From NCBI GenBank assembly GCA_947493535.1, contig CANLRK010000003.1, positions 124,001-188,000 on the forward strand: DNA of 64,000 bases. Direction: 5' to 3'. The notes beneath the pieces are model-generated. The model was not told the DNA's origin and did not search any database. It worked only from the letters and a program-made list of their open reading frames with translations. Source of the DNA: an uncultured Flavobacteriaceae bacterium. GTDB taxonomy: Bacteria > Bacteroidota > Bacteroidia > Flavobacteriales > Flavobacteriaceae. The number at the start of each line of letters is the position of its first letter. Position 1 is the stretch's first letter. The position numbers and the translations under genes were made by a program. This document shows, piece by piece, positions 46,759 to 53,921 of the stretch.

Positions 46759-48345
46759 TTAAAATTCACTTGTAAAATGAAGCTTAACTGTAGGATATTT
46801 TTGCTGCGTCATTTGTAAAGAAAACATCGAGTCGGCTAAAAATACTAGTTGCCCACTTTTATCTTTAGCTAAAAACTTTTGTTTTACTCTTTTAAACTCT
46901 TTGTATTCTTCATTGCTATCATCTTCAGGGTCAACCCAACAAGCTTTATGTACATTTAAGTTTTCATAAGTACACTTGGCTCCATATTCATGCTCTAAAC
47001 GGTATTGAATAACCTCGTATTGTAATGCTCCAACAGTACCAATTACTTTACGTCCGTTTAATTCTAATGTGAATAATTGTGCAACTCCTTCGTCCATTAA
47101 TTGGTCAATACCTTTGTAAAGTTGTTTAGATTTTAATGGATCAGCGTTATTAATGTATCTAAAGTGTTCTGGAGAGAAACTAGGAACACCTTTGTAATTC
47201 ATTACTTCGCCTTCAGTAAGTGTATCACCTATTTTAAAATTACCTGTGTCATGTACTCCTACAATGTCTCCTGGGTATGACATGTCTACAATTTCTTTTT
47301 TATCAGCAAAAAAGGTATTCGGGCTTGAAAACTTAACTTTTTTATTATTCCTCACATGTAGGTATTGTGTATTTCTTTTAAAAATACCTGATACAATTTT
47401 GATAAAAGCTAAGCGGTCACGGTGCTTTGGATCCATGTTAGCATGAATTTTAAACACAAAACCAGTAAATGTATCTTCTTGAGGTTTAACTTCTCTAGTG
47501 TCTGATTGCTTGGGTCTTGGGTCTGGAGCAATATTAATAAAGCAATCTAATAATTCACGTACTCCGAAATTATTTAATGCAGAACCAAAAAATACAGGTT
47601 GTAATTCCCCGTTTAAATATTCTTCTTGATTAAAATTAGGGTAAACTTCATATACTAATTCTAGCTCTTCACGAAGTGTGTTTGCAGCTGCCTCCCCAAT
47701 ATGATTTTCTAATTCAGGATTGTTAACATCTTCAAAAGAAATGGTATCGGTAATATGTTGCTTACTTTCTTCAGAGAATAAGTTAATGTTCTTTTCCCAA
47801 AGGTTGTAAATACCTTTAAAATTGTATCCCATACCAATAGGAAAACTTAAAGGCGTAACTCGCAGGCCTAGTTTTTGTTCTACTTCATCAAGCAGGTCAA
47901 AGGCGTCTTTTCCTTCACGATCCATTTTGTTAATAAATACAATCATAGGTATGTTGCGCATACGACAAACCTCCACTAATTTTTCAGTTTGCTCTTCTAC
48001 ACCTTTTGCGACATCAATTACAACAATTACACTGTCAACGGCGGTAAGTGTACGGAAAGTATCCTCGGCAAAATCTTTATGCCCTGGAGTATCTAAAATA
48101 TTTATTTTTTTGTTTTTGTATATAAATGCTAATACTGATGTAGCTACAGAAATACCACGCTGACGCTCAATTTCCATAAAATCAGAGGTAGCTCCTTTTT
48201 TTATTTTATTAGACTTAACGGCTCCTGCTTCTTGAATTGCTCCTCCAAAAAGTAGTAACTTTTCCGTTAATGTGGTTTTTCCAGCATCAGGGTGTGAAAT
48301 GATACCGAAAGTTCTTCTTTTTGCAATTTCCTCTTGTAAACTCAT
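46759..48345 (-). CDS. prfC: Peptide chain release factor 3
   Basis: 528 residues. GTPase motifs SHPDAGKTTLTEKLL, DTPGHKDFAEDTFR and INKMDREGKD; QRGISVATSVL (switch) and KHRDRLAFIKIVSGIF then the RF3 C-terminal domain RLEHEYGAKCTYENLN. It recycles RF1/RF2 after termination. A -7 element TACATTTG is found on the minus strand at 48369-48376. Confidence 0.96.
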   Translation of the reverse strand: MSLQEEIAKRRTFGIISHPDAGKTTLTEKLLLFGGAIQEAGAVKSNKIKKGATSDFMEIERQRGISVATSVLAFIYKNKKINILDTPGHKDFAEDTFRTLTAVDSVIVVIDVAKGVEEQTEKLVEVCRMRNIPMIVFINKMDREGKDAFDLLDEVEQKLGLRVTPLSFPIGMGYNFKGIYNLWEKNINLFSEESKQHITDTISFEDVNNPELENHIGEAAANTLREELELVYEVYPNFNQEEYLNGELQPVFFGSALNNFGVRELLDCFINIAPDPRPKQSDTREVKPQEDTFTGFVFKIHANMDPKHRDRLAFIKIVSGIFKRNTQYLHVRNNKKVKFSSPNTFFADKKEIVDMSYPGDIVGVHDTGNFKIGDTLTEGEVMNYKGVPSFSPEHFRYINNADPLKSKQLYKGIDQLMDEGVAQLFTLELNGRKVIGTVGALQYEVIQYRLEHEYGAKCTYENLNVHKACWVDPEDDSNEEYKEFKRVKQKFLAKDKSGQLVFLADSMFSLQMTQQKYPTVKLHFTSEF

Positions 48346-48476
48346 TTTTGCGGTGTATTTAGCGTTTGCAAATGTAATTATTTCAATAATTTAGTTTGTG
48401 TATTTGCTAAAGTTTATTTGTGTAACGCTACTAAAAGGTTTTTAGTAGTGAAGCAAGCAAAATACTATTATTTTCA

Positions 48477-48484
48477 TACTTTTG
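48477..48484 (+). promoter_or_regulatory. -7 element TACTTTTG of idi
   Basis: TACTTTTG matches TAnnTTTG, 5 bases before the ATG at 48490; it lies inside the longer track ORF, arguing against the 48418 start. Confidence 0.45.
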
Positions 48485-48489
48485 TCTGT

Positions 48490-49008
48490 ATGATGGAAGA
48501 ACAAGTGATATTAGTTGATATTAATGATAATCAAATTGGGTTAATGCCTAAAATGGAAGCACATGAAAAGGCATTACTTCATAGAGCATTTTCAGTATTT
48601 ATATTTAATAAGAAAAACCAATTAATGTTACAGCAACGAGCGTTAGAAAAGTATCATTCTCCTGGTTTGTGGACTAATACCTGTTGTAGCCATCAAAGAG
48701 AAGGTGAGAGTAATATTGAAGCTGGAAAAAGAAGATTGCAAGAAGAAATGGGATTTGTTACGGAACTTAAAGAAACCACATCGTTTATTTATAAAGCTCC
48801 GTTTGATAACGGGTTGACGGAGCATGAATTAGATCATATTTTGGTAGGTTATTATAATGACGACCCAAACCCTAATAATGAGGAGGTAGTTGCATGGAAA
48901 TGGATGGATTTGGAAGAGGTAAAGAAAGATGTACTACAAAACCCTCAGGTATACACCGCATGGTTTAAAATTATTTTTGATAAGTTTTATAATTTTTTAA
49001 ATCAATAG
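48490..49008 (+). CDS. idi: Isopentenyl-diphosphate delta-isomerase, type 1
   Basis: About 172 residues from MMEEQVILVDINDNQIGLMPKMEAHEKALLHRAFSVFIFN, the standard N-terminus; upstream codons of the track ORF contain a promoter element. Active-site Cys in WTNTCCSHQREGE, the Nudix segment AGKRRLQEEMGF and Glu in LTEHELDHILVG are present. It interconverts IPP and DMAPP for isoprenoids (menaquinone, carotenoids). Followed after one base by the pterin synthase gene. Confidence 0.94.
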   Translation: MMEEQVILVDINDNQIGLMPKMEAHEKALLHRAFSVFIFNKKNQLMLQQRALEKYHSPGLWTNTCCSHQREGESNIEAGKRRLQEEMGFVTELKETTSFIYKAPFDNGLTEHELDHILVGYYNDDPNPNNEEVVAWKWMDLEEVKKDVLQNPQVYTAWFKIIFDKFYNFLNQ

Positions 49009-49009
49009 A

Positions 49010-49417
49010 ATGGCGGTTACAGTAAGTAGAAAAGCTCACTTTAATGCTGCACATAGGCTATATAATAAATCATGGTCTGATGCAAAAAATTATGAGGTGT
49101 TTGGTAAATGTAGTAATCCAAATTACCACGGCCATAATTATGAGCTAATTGTAAGTTTAACGGGTGAAATAGATGAAAACACAGGTTATGTTTTTGATAT
49201 GAAATTATTGAAAGATATTATTTATAATCATGTTGAAAAAAAACTAGACCATAAAAACTTAAACCTAGATGTTAGTTATTTTGAAAATATAATTCCTACA
49301 GCTGAGCATATTGTTATGTATATATGGGAATTGTTACGTAATGAAATACCTAAGCATTTAAAGTTAGAGGTGACTCTTTATGAAACTCCTAGAAATTTTG
49401 TAACCTATTCTGCATAA
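49010..49417 (+). CDS. 6-pyruvoyl-tetrahydropterin / 6-carboxytetrahydropterin synthase family enzyme
   Basis: 135 residues. Zinc His at 15, 40 and 42 (NAAHRL, NYHGHNY), catalytic Cys34 in GKCSNPNYHGHNY, and the acid pair in LDHKNLNLDV. The segments CSNPNYHGHNY, LDHKNLNLDVSYFE, TAEHIVMYIWE and LYETPRN are closer, from memory, to animal PTPS than to E. coli QueD. It may therefore make 6-pyruvoyl-tetrahydropterin rather than serve queuosine synthesis; queE is 30 kb away. Confidence 0.9.
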   Translation: MAVTVSRKAHFNAAHRLYNKSWSDAKNYEVFGKCSNPNYHGHNYELIVSLTGEIDENTGYVFDMKLLKDIIYNHVEKKLDHKNLNLDVSYFENIIPTAEHIVMYIWELLRNEIPKHLKLEVTLYETPRNFVTYSA

Positions 49418-49418
49418 T

Positions 49419-50387
49419 ATGGTAAATTGGTATCCAATAAAATGTAAGCCTATCCTCAAAGAAAAAATTTGGGGAGGAACTAAGTTGAACACTATTTTAG
49501 GTAAGCAAAATAGCAAGGATAATATAGGTGAAAGTTGGGAAATATCATCAGTAAAAAATAATGAGTCAATAATTATAAACGGTGAGTTTAAAGGAAAAAC
49601 TTTAAAAGAACTTATAAAAAAATATAAAGCTGAGTTAGTAGGAAACACAGTGTATAAAACTTTTAAAAGTAATTTTCCGTTATTAGTAAAGTTTATTGAT
49701 GCTAAAACCGATTTGTCAGTACAGTTACACCCAAATGACTTACTTGCAAAAAGACGCCACAATTCGTATGGAAAAACAGAGATGTGGTATATAATGGACG
49801 CTGAAAAATCTTCAAGGTTAATTTTGGGGTTTAATGATGGCGTAACTTCATTAGACTATCAAAAACATTTGGAAGAAAAAACATTACCCTCCATTTTAAA
49901 TGAGGTGCCTGTTGAAAAAGGCGATACATTTTTTATTCCTACTGGTACAGTTCATGCAATAGGAGAAGGGATTTTACTAGCTGAAATACAGCAAACATCT
50001 GATATTACTTATCGTGTTTACGATTGGGATAGAGTTCAGCCTAATGGAAAATCAAGAACACTTCATAAACGCGAAGCTTTAGAGGCGATTAATTTTGGCT
50101 TTAAAGGAGAAAAAATGGTATATGATAAGGTAGAAAACAAACCAAATTCATTAGTATCATGCAACTATTTTACAACAAACTACCTGCATATAACGTCTAA
50201 TAAAGAAATTAATAACAAAGATAAAGATTCCTTTGTGATATATATGTGTATAGAGGGAGCTGCAACATTAAGCGGCTATGAATTTGAAGAGACTATTAGT
50301 TTTGGTGAAACCATATTGATACCCGCATCATTAAAGCAATTTGATATAATTACAAAAAATGTGAAACTTTTAGAAGTTTTTATATAA
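49419..50387 (+). CDS. manA: Class I mannose-6-phosphate isomerase
   Basis: 322 residues, cupin fold. KIWGGTKLNTILG and GESWEISSVKNNES open the protein; zinc-binding QLHPND and GTVHAIGEGILLAEIQQTSDITYRVYDWDR are characteristic. Interconverts fructose- and mannose-6-phosphate. Starts one base after the pterin synthase stop, so idi, the pterin gene and manA form one tight unit. Confidence 0.93.
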   Translation: MVNWYPIKCKPILKEKIWGGTKLNTILGKQNSKDNIGESWEISSVKNNESIIINGEFKGKTLKELIKKYKAELVGNTVYKTFKSNFPLLVKFIDAKTDLSVQLHPNDLLAKRRHNSYGKTEMWYIMDAEKSSRLILGFNDGVTSLDYQKHLEEKTLPSILNEVPVEKGDTFFIPTGTVHAIGEGILLAEIQQTSDITYRVYDWDRVQPNGKSRTLHKREALEAINFGFKGEKMVYDKVENKPNSLVSCNYFTTNYLHITSNKEINNKDKDSFVIYMCIEGAATLSGYEFEETISFGETILIPASLKQFDIITKNVKLLEVFI

Positions 50388-50435
50388 CCCTATTAGGTTA
50401 ATGTTTACTTTTGCAACAGCTAAAAAAATAAAATT

Positions 50436-50702
50436 ATGGCAAGTATAAAGAATTTAAAAAAAGATGTAAACTTTGTTTTTGGTGATATTATAGAAGCGGT
50501 TTACGTTTGGCAATTAACAAACCCTGAAAAAGATGCGACTTCTTCAGAAGCAATTATTGATGAAGCAATTGTTGCATTTGATGAGGCAATGGCACAAATA
50601 AATGCAAAAAACATTGATAATAAGAGAGTTCACTTTTCTAACTTAAAAAAATCAGTAGAAGAGAAGGGAATGGCTTTAATTAACAAGATTAATAACTTGT
50701 AA
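50436..50702 (+). CDS. Small conserved hypothetical protein
   Basis: 88 residues, MASIKNLKKDVNFVFGDIIEAVYVWQLTNPEKDATSSEAIIDEAIVAFDEAMAQINAKN, helical and acidic, with no membrane segment. A -7 box TACTTTTG is at 50406-50413, so it has its own promoter. I recall similar small proteins in Flavobacteriia but no named function. Confidence 0.7.
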   Translation: MASIKNLKKDVNFVFGDIIEAVYVWQLTNPEKDATSSEAIIDEAIVAFDEAMAQINAKNIDNKRVHFSNLKKSVEEKGMALINKINNL

Positions 50703-50719
50703 AAAAAAATAAAAAGTGT

Positions 50720-50749
50720 TTGCAAATATAAAAATCAAGTTTATATTTG
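50720..50749 (+). promoter_or_regulatory. Promoter of second tRNA-Thr, TTG-N19-TATATTTG
   Basis: TTG at 50720-50722 and TATATTTG at 50742-50749, 19 bases apart. Transcription would start only a few bases before the tRNA. Confidence 0.8.
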
Positions 50750-50759
50750 CACCCGCAAT

Positions 50760-50833
50760 GCCGATGTAGCTCAGCTGGCTAGAGCAGCTGATTTGTAATC
50801 AGCAGGTCGGGGGTTCGAGTCCCTTCATCGGCT
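50760..50833 (+). tRNA. tRNA-Thr (anticodon TGT), second copy
   Basis: 74 nt, identical base for base to the copy at 33268. It has its own promoter and terminator and is a single-gene transcript. Confidence 0.97.
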
Positions 50834-50835
50834 CA

Positions 50836-50865
50836 AAAAGTATCAATTTTAATATTGATACTTTT
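50836..50865 (+). terminator. Terminator after tRNA-Thr
   Basis: AAAAGTATCAAT and ATTGATACTTTT pair (12 bp, 6-base loop) and are followed by a long T-run. Confidence 0.88.
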
Positions 50866-50948
50866 TTTTTTTGCGCTAGCCTTAAATTTATTTTTTGTGT
50901 TTCTGAGGCTTAACACTTAAATTTGTGCTATTAAAATCATTAGAGTAA

Positions 50949-51278
50949 ATGAAAAATTTAACAATAGACGAGTGGAAGTCACAATTATTATCAGATAGTA
51001 ATGCTATAGTGTTAGATGTAAGAACCACAGATGAAATAGAGGAAGGAGTTATACCTAACGCAATACATGCTGATGTAAAGCAACCACAATTATTTTTAGA
51101 TACTGTAAATGCTTTAGATAAAACAAAAAATTATTACGTATACTGCCAATCTGGTGCAAGGAGCCTAGAAGCCTGTGCAGTATTAAATTTATTGTGTAAT
51201 ATTACTGAAGCTTATAGTCTTACAGGTGGATTTTCCGTTTGGGATGGTGAAGTAGAGGTAGTATCAATTTTAAATTAA
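50949..51278 (+). CDS. Rhodanese-like domain protein, cytoplasmic
   Basis: 109 residues, a single rhodanese domain: AIVLDVRTTDEIEEGVIPNAIHADV and the active-site loop YCQSGARSLEAC with catalytic Cys. No signal peptide. Sulfur transfer is likely, acceptor unknown. Followed after 7 bases by a second, exported rhodanese. Confidence 0.92.
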   Translation: MKNLTIDEWKSQLLSDSNAIVLDVRTTDEIEEGVIPNAIHADVKQPQLFLDTVNALDKTKNYYVYCQSGARSLEACAVLNLLCNITEAYSLTGGFSVWDGEVEVVSILN

Positions 51279-51285
51279 TTAAATT

Positions 51286-51645
51286 ATGAAAAGTGTTTTT
51301 TTAGCTATAGTATGTTTTTTGTTTTCTTGCACTGAGCAAAAAACACCTAAGATATTAGTATTAGAGCCAACTGCTTTTGAACAAAAAATAGCAGAAGAAA
51401 ATGTACAATTAGTAGATGTGCGAACAGAGAGCGAATGGAATGAAGGAATTATAGAAGGTGCTCTGCTAATTGATTTTTTACAAGATGATTTTGCTACAAA
51501 AGTAGAGGAGTTAGATAAAAGTAAACCCATTGCGGTGTATTGTAGGAGTGGAGGAAGAAGTGGTAAAGCTTCTAAGTTATTAAAAGATTTAGGGTTTAAT
51601 GAAATTTACGACTTAAAAGGAGGGTATTTAAATTGGAATAAATAA
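51286..51645 (+). CDS. Rhodanese-like lipoprotein
   Basis: 119 residues: MKSVFLAIVCFLFSCTEQK has a lipobox (LFSC), then a rhodanese domain with LVDVRTESEWNEGIIEGALLIDF and the loop YCRSGGRSGKAS. An envelope-located partner of the preceding cytoplasmic rhodanese; the pair is one operon closed by a terminator. Confidence 0.92.
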   Translation: MKSVFLAIVCFLFSCTEQKTPKILVLEPTAFEQKIAEENVQLVDVRTESEWNEGIIEGALLIDFLQDDFATKVEELDKSKPIAVYCRSGGRSGKASKLLKDLGFNEIYDLKGGYLNWNK

Positions 51646-51646
51646 T

Positions 51647-51675
51647 AAAAAAAGCAGCTGTAAGCTGCTTTTTTT
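51647..51675 (+). terminator. Terminator of the rhodanese pair
   Basis: AAAAAAAGCAGCT and AGCTGCTTTTTTT, 13-bp stem with a GTA loop and T-run; it may also serve the convergent DUF4252 gene. Confidence 0.9.
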
Positions 51676-51677
51676 TA

Positions 51678-52214
51678 TTAAAAGAAATTGGCAATATTCT
51701 TAAAGGTTTCTGAATCTGGTTTTGATTTTTTTAATATTTCTATAAGTTCTATTAATTGAGCAGGATTCATGTCATTTCCTAATACACGAACTATTCCAAA
51801 CCCCTTAGAATCATCAGAACCATAAATAATAACTTCTTTAATAGCATCATCATCACCTAAGTACTTTATAACGGCACCTTGCTTATCTCCTCCGTATTTT
51901 ATAAGAGGTTTATAAGCGTTATCTGCAAGAATACTCGTTACTTTTTTGCTTTCAGATAAATATTCCGATGAATTATCAGAAGTTTTTTTAAAGCCTAAAA
52001 AGTTTACTTTTTCAATAGCTTTAAATGTTTTTAGTTGTTTCTTAGAAAGTGAATCTTCATTAATGTTTAATATGCTTGTAGGTATATCAATAACCATGAA
52101 GTTTTGGTTTTCTTGGTTTTCAACGTAGTATTTTTGTAAAGAAGGTTTACTTGTACAACTTATTAATAAAAGCGTGATTAATACTACAGATAGATTGTTT
52201 TTGATTGATTTCAT
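51678..52214 (-). CDS. DUF4252 lipoprotein (second of a tandem pair)
   Basis: 178 residues. Signal peptide with lipobox LLLISC. The C-terminal half (VIIYGSDDSKGFGIVRVLGNDMNPAQLIELIEILKK) matches DUF4252. Paralogue of the gene immediately upstream; the two share the KYLGDDD/KDGDTN-type core with low identity. Function unknown; the family is typically encoded beside ECF sigma factors in Flavobacteriia. Confidence 0.82.
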   Translation of the reverse strand: MKSIKNNLSVVLITLLLISCTSKPSLQKYYVENQENQNFMVIDIPTSILNINEDSLSKKQLKTFKAIEKVNFLGFKKTSDNSSEYLSESKKVTSILADNAYKPLIKYGGDKQGAVIKYLGDDDAIKEVIIYGSDDSKGFGIVRVLGNDMNPAQLIELIEILKKSKPDSETFKNIANFF

Positions 52215-52228
52215 GACTGTATTTTTAA

Positions 52229-52272
52229 AATTACCTCCTTTTATATAACTAGATTTATAGAAGGAGGTAATT
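52229..52272 (-). repeat. Hairpin between the DUF4252 genes enclosing an AAGGAGGT sequence
   Basis: AATTACCTCCTT (52229-52240) and AAGGAGGTAATT (52261-52272) form a perfect 12-bp stem that can extend by 5 bp. On the minus strand the 3' arm places AAGGAGGT 18 bases before the DUF4252 ATG at 52214. No T-run follows, so it is not a standard terminator. Confidence 0.65.
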
Positions 52273-52280
52273 AAAGGTTA

Positions 52281-52820
52281 TTATTTTTTCTCTACTTTTT
52301 TCAAATGATCACCACCAGGAATGTTCATTTCTTTAGTTAATTTTGATACTTTTTTTAAGTCAAAGTCACCAGTAAGTGTAAGTAATACAGTTTCAATATT
52401 TTTATTATTTACTTCCATATCTGTCCCCTTAACAAACATTAGTAGTTCGCTAACTCTGTTTGGGTTGCTACCTTCTTTCATAAAGAACTTAACATTTGTA
52501 TCACCATCTTTTACGCGCATTAATTCTTGTAAATTTGATTTTTTTAGATACTGATTTAACATGTTTTGCATTTTTACAGATGTAGCTTCTTGTTTAGAAA
52601 CAAAAACTTTTAGGCTTGTAATATCTTTTATTAATTCTAAATATTCTTTAGCTTCAGGGTCATCTGTACTTACATCAATTTTACTCATTAAGTTAAACAT
52701 ATTAGCATTGACAATTACTGAGGTAACATCATCTTGATCTTCTAAAGAGTCAAAGTAACTTTGTGCCGATGTTAATATTGGCATAAGAGTTAAAACTGTT
52801 ATTAAAAATAATTTTTTCAT
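52281..52820 (-). CDS. DUF4252 exported protein (first of a tandem pair)
   Basis: 179 residues with signal peptide MKKLFLITVLTLMPILTSAQ. Core: DSLEDQDDVTSVIVNANMFNLMSKIDVSTDDPEAKEYLELIKDITSLKVFVS and FVKGTDMEVNNKNIETVLLTLTGDFDLKKVSKLTKEM, typical DUF4252. 23 bases after the membrane protein gene; a product of the sigma-factor operon. Periplasmic, unlike its lipidated neighbour. Confidence 0.85.
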   Translation of the reverse strand: MKKLFLITVLTLMPILTSAQSYFDSLEDQDDVTSVIVNANMFNLMSKIDVSTDDPEAKEYLELIKDITSLKVFVSKQEATSVKMQNMLNQYLKKSNLQELMRVKDGDTNVKFFMKEGSNPNRVSELLMFVKGTDMEVNNKNIETVLLTLTGDFDLKKVSKLTKEMNIPGGDHLKKVEKK

Positions 52821-52843
52821 GATTTTAAAATTTTACGGTTTGA

Positions 52844-53275
52844 TTAATGATTCGATTTAAAAATTTGCTGCTTTGTGGTTTCAAATGTTTTTAGGTGCGT
52901 TATTTTGCTAGCTCCCGTATTTAAATTTCCTGACACCAACTGTAAAGCTGCTTTCGTTTGATAATAAGCTTGTAAAGCTTCTTGTTGATTTTGTTTTTGT
53001 TGATTGTTAATATAGGTAACAAAACCAATAGCTAAAATAAAACTAGCGGCAATCGAACTCCATTTCAAATAATTTTTTCTAGGTTTTAAAGGAATTTCTC
53101 TGCTGGAGGTTTCATTTTTTGCTTGATTAAAATATTGAAACAAGTATTGATATTGCTTTAAGTGCGGTGCAACTTTTTCAGAGGAGAAGTAAAGCTGTAA
53201 CTTTTTCTCTTCAGCAATAGAAGTTGTTGCTTCTAAATATTTTTGTACTAATTGTTCTATGTTATTTAATTCCAT
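52844..53275 (-). CDS. Single-pass membrane protein, probable anti-sigma factor
   Basis: 143 residues: a cytoplasmic N-terminal segment (IEQLVQKYLEATTSIAEEKKLQLYFSSEKVAPHLKQYQYLFQYF), a transmembrane helix at ~71-88 (WSSIAASFILAIGFVTYI), and a short periplasmic tail. The start overlaps the ECF sigma gene by 14 bases. The pattern suits a FecR/RseA-like regulator, but no anti-sigma domain is recognised in sequence; the assignment is from topology and linkage. Confidence 0.75.
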   Translation of the reverse strand: MELNNIEQLVQKYLEATTSIAEEKKLQLYFSSEKVAPHLKQYQYLFQYFNQAKNETSSREIPLKPRKNYLKWSSIAASFILAIGFVTYINNQQKQNQQEALQAYYQTKAALQLVSGNLNTGASKITHLKTFETTKQQIFKSNH

Positions 53276-53771
53276 AGTTGTGTTTTTGTATTAGTTGTTC
53301 TCTAATTGTTTTACGGGCTCTTGATAATGTTACTCTTACTGCAGTTTCTTTCATGTTAGTTACTTTTGCAATGTCTGAAAACTCATAATGTTCAATATCT
53401 CTTAATTGCATTACTAAACGTTGTTGTGCAGGTAATTTTGCCATTAATTTTCCAACCCATTCTAAACTATCTTTGTGCTCTACTTGCTTTTGCAGTTGTA
53501 CCGAATCATCATTAAAATTATTATGTACAATTCTAAGGTTTTGAGCTTGTTTTGACTTTAAACGGTCTAAGCAATAATTTTTAGTCATGGTCATTGCAAA
53601 GGCCTCAGTGTTTTTATAGGTAGCAATTTTACCTTTGTTATTCCATAGCTTTAATAGAATTTCTTGTGTTGCATCTTCAGCCTCTTCATTAGATATTAAC
53701 AAACGCTTTGCCAAACGATATAATTTGTCCTTAAAAGGAGATACCAAGTTTAAAAAAGCTGTCTGGTTCAT
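53262..53771 (-). CDS. ECF-type RNA polymerase sigma factor
   Basis: 169 residues. Region 2 is FKDKLYRLAKRLLISNEEAEDATQEILLKLWNNKGKI, region 4 LPAQQRLVMQLRDIEHYEFSDIAKVTNMKETAVRVTLSRARKTIREQL. Heads an operon sigma - membrane protein - DUF4252 - DUF4252. The cue it answers to is not visible. No ECF-type promoter was identified upstream. Confidence 0.93.
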   Translation of the reverse strand: MNQTAFLNLVSPFKDKLYRLAKRLLISNEEAEDATQEILLKLWNNKGKIATYKNTEAFAMTMTKNYCLDRLKSKQAQNLRIVHNNFNDDSVQLQKQVEHKDSLEWVGKLMAKLPAQQRLVMQLRDIEHYEFSDIAKVTNMKETAVRVTLSRARKTIREQLIQKHNYGIK

Positions 53772-53867
53772 ATTGTTTTAGTTGGCTCTTATAATTAAGA
53801 CGATAATAACATTGTTTTGTAACAGGTAAATAGGAATTTATTTTTTGAACAAAATAATTTTATAAAA

Positions 53868-53900
53868 AACAAGCCATTCTTTACAGAAGAATGGCTTGTT
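53868..53900 (-). terminator. Terminator of the BtuG-like gene
   Basis: AACAAGCCATTCTT and AAGAATGGCTTGTT, a perfect 14-bp stem with a 5-base loop. On the minus strand a T-rich run follows. It closes the 53922-55280 gene. Confidence 0.85.
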
Positions 53901-53921
53901 AGGTTTGCTTATATAATACAA

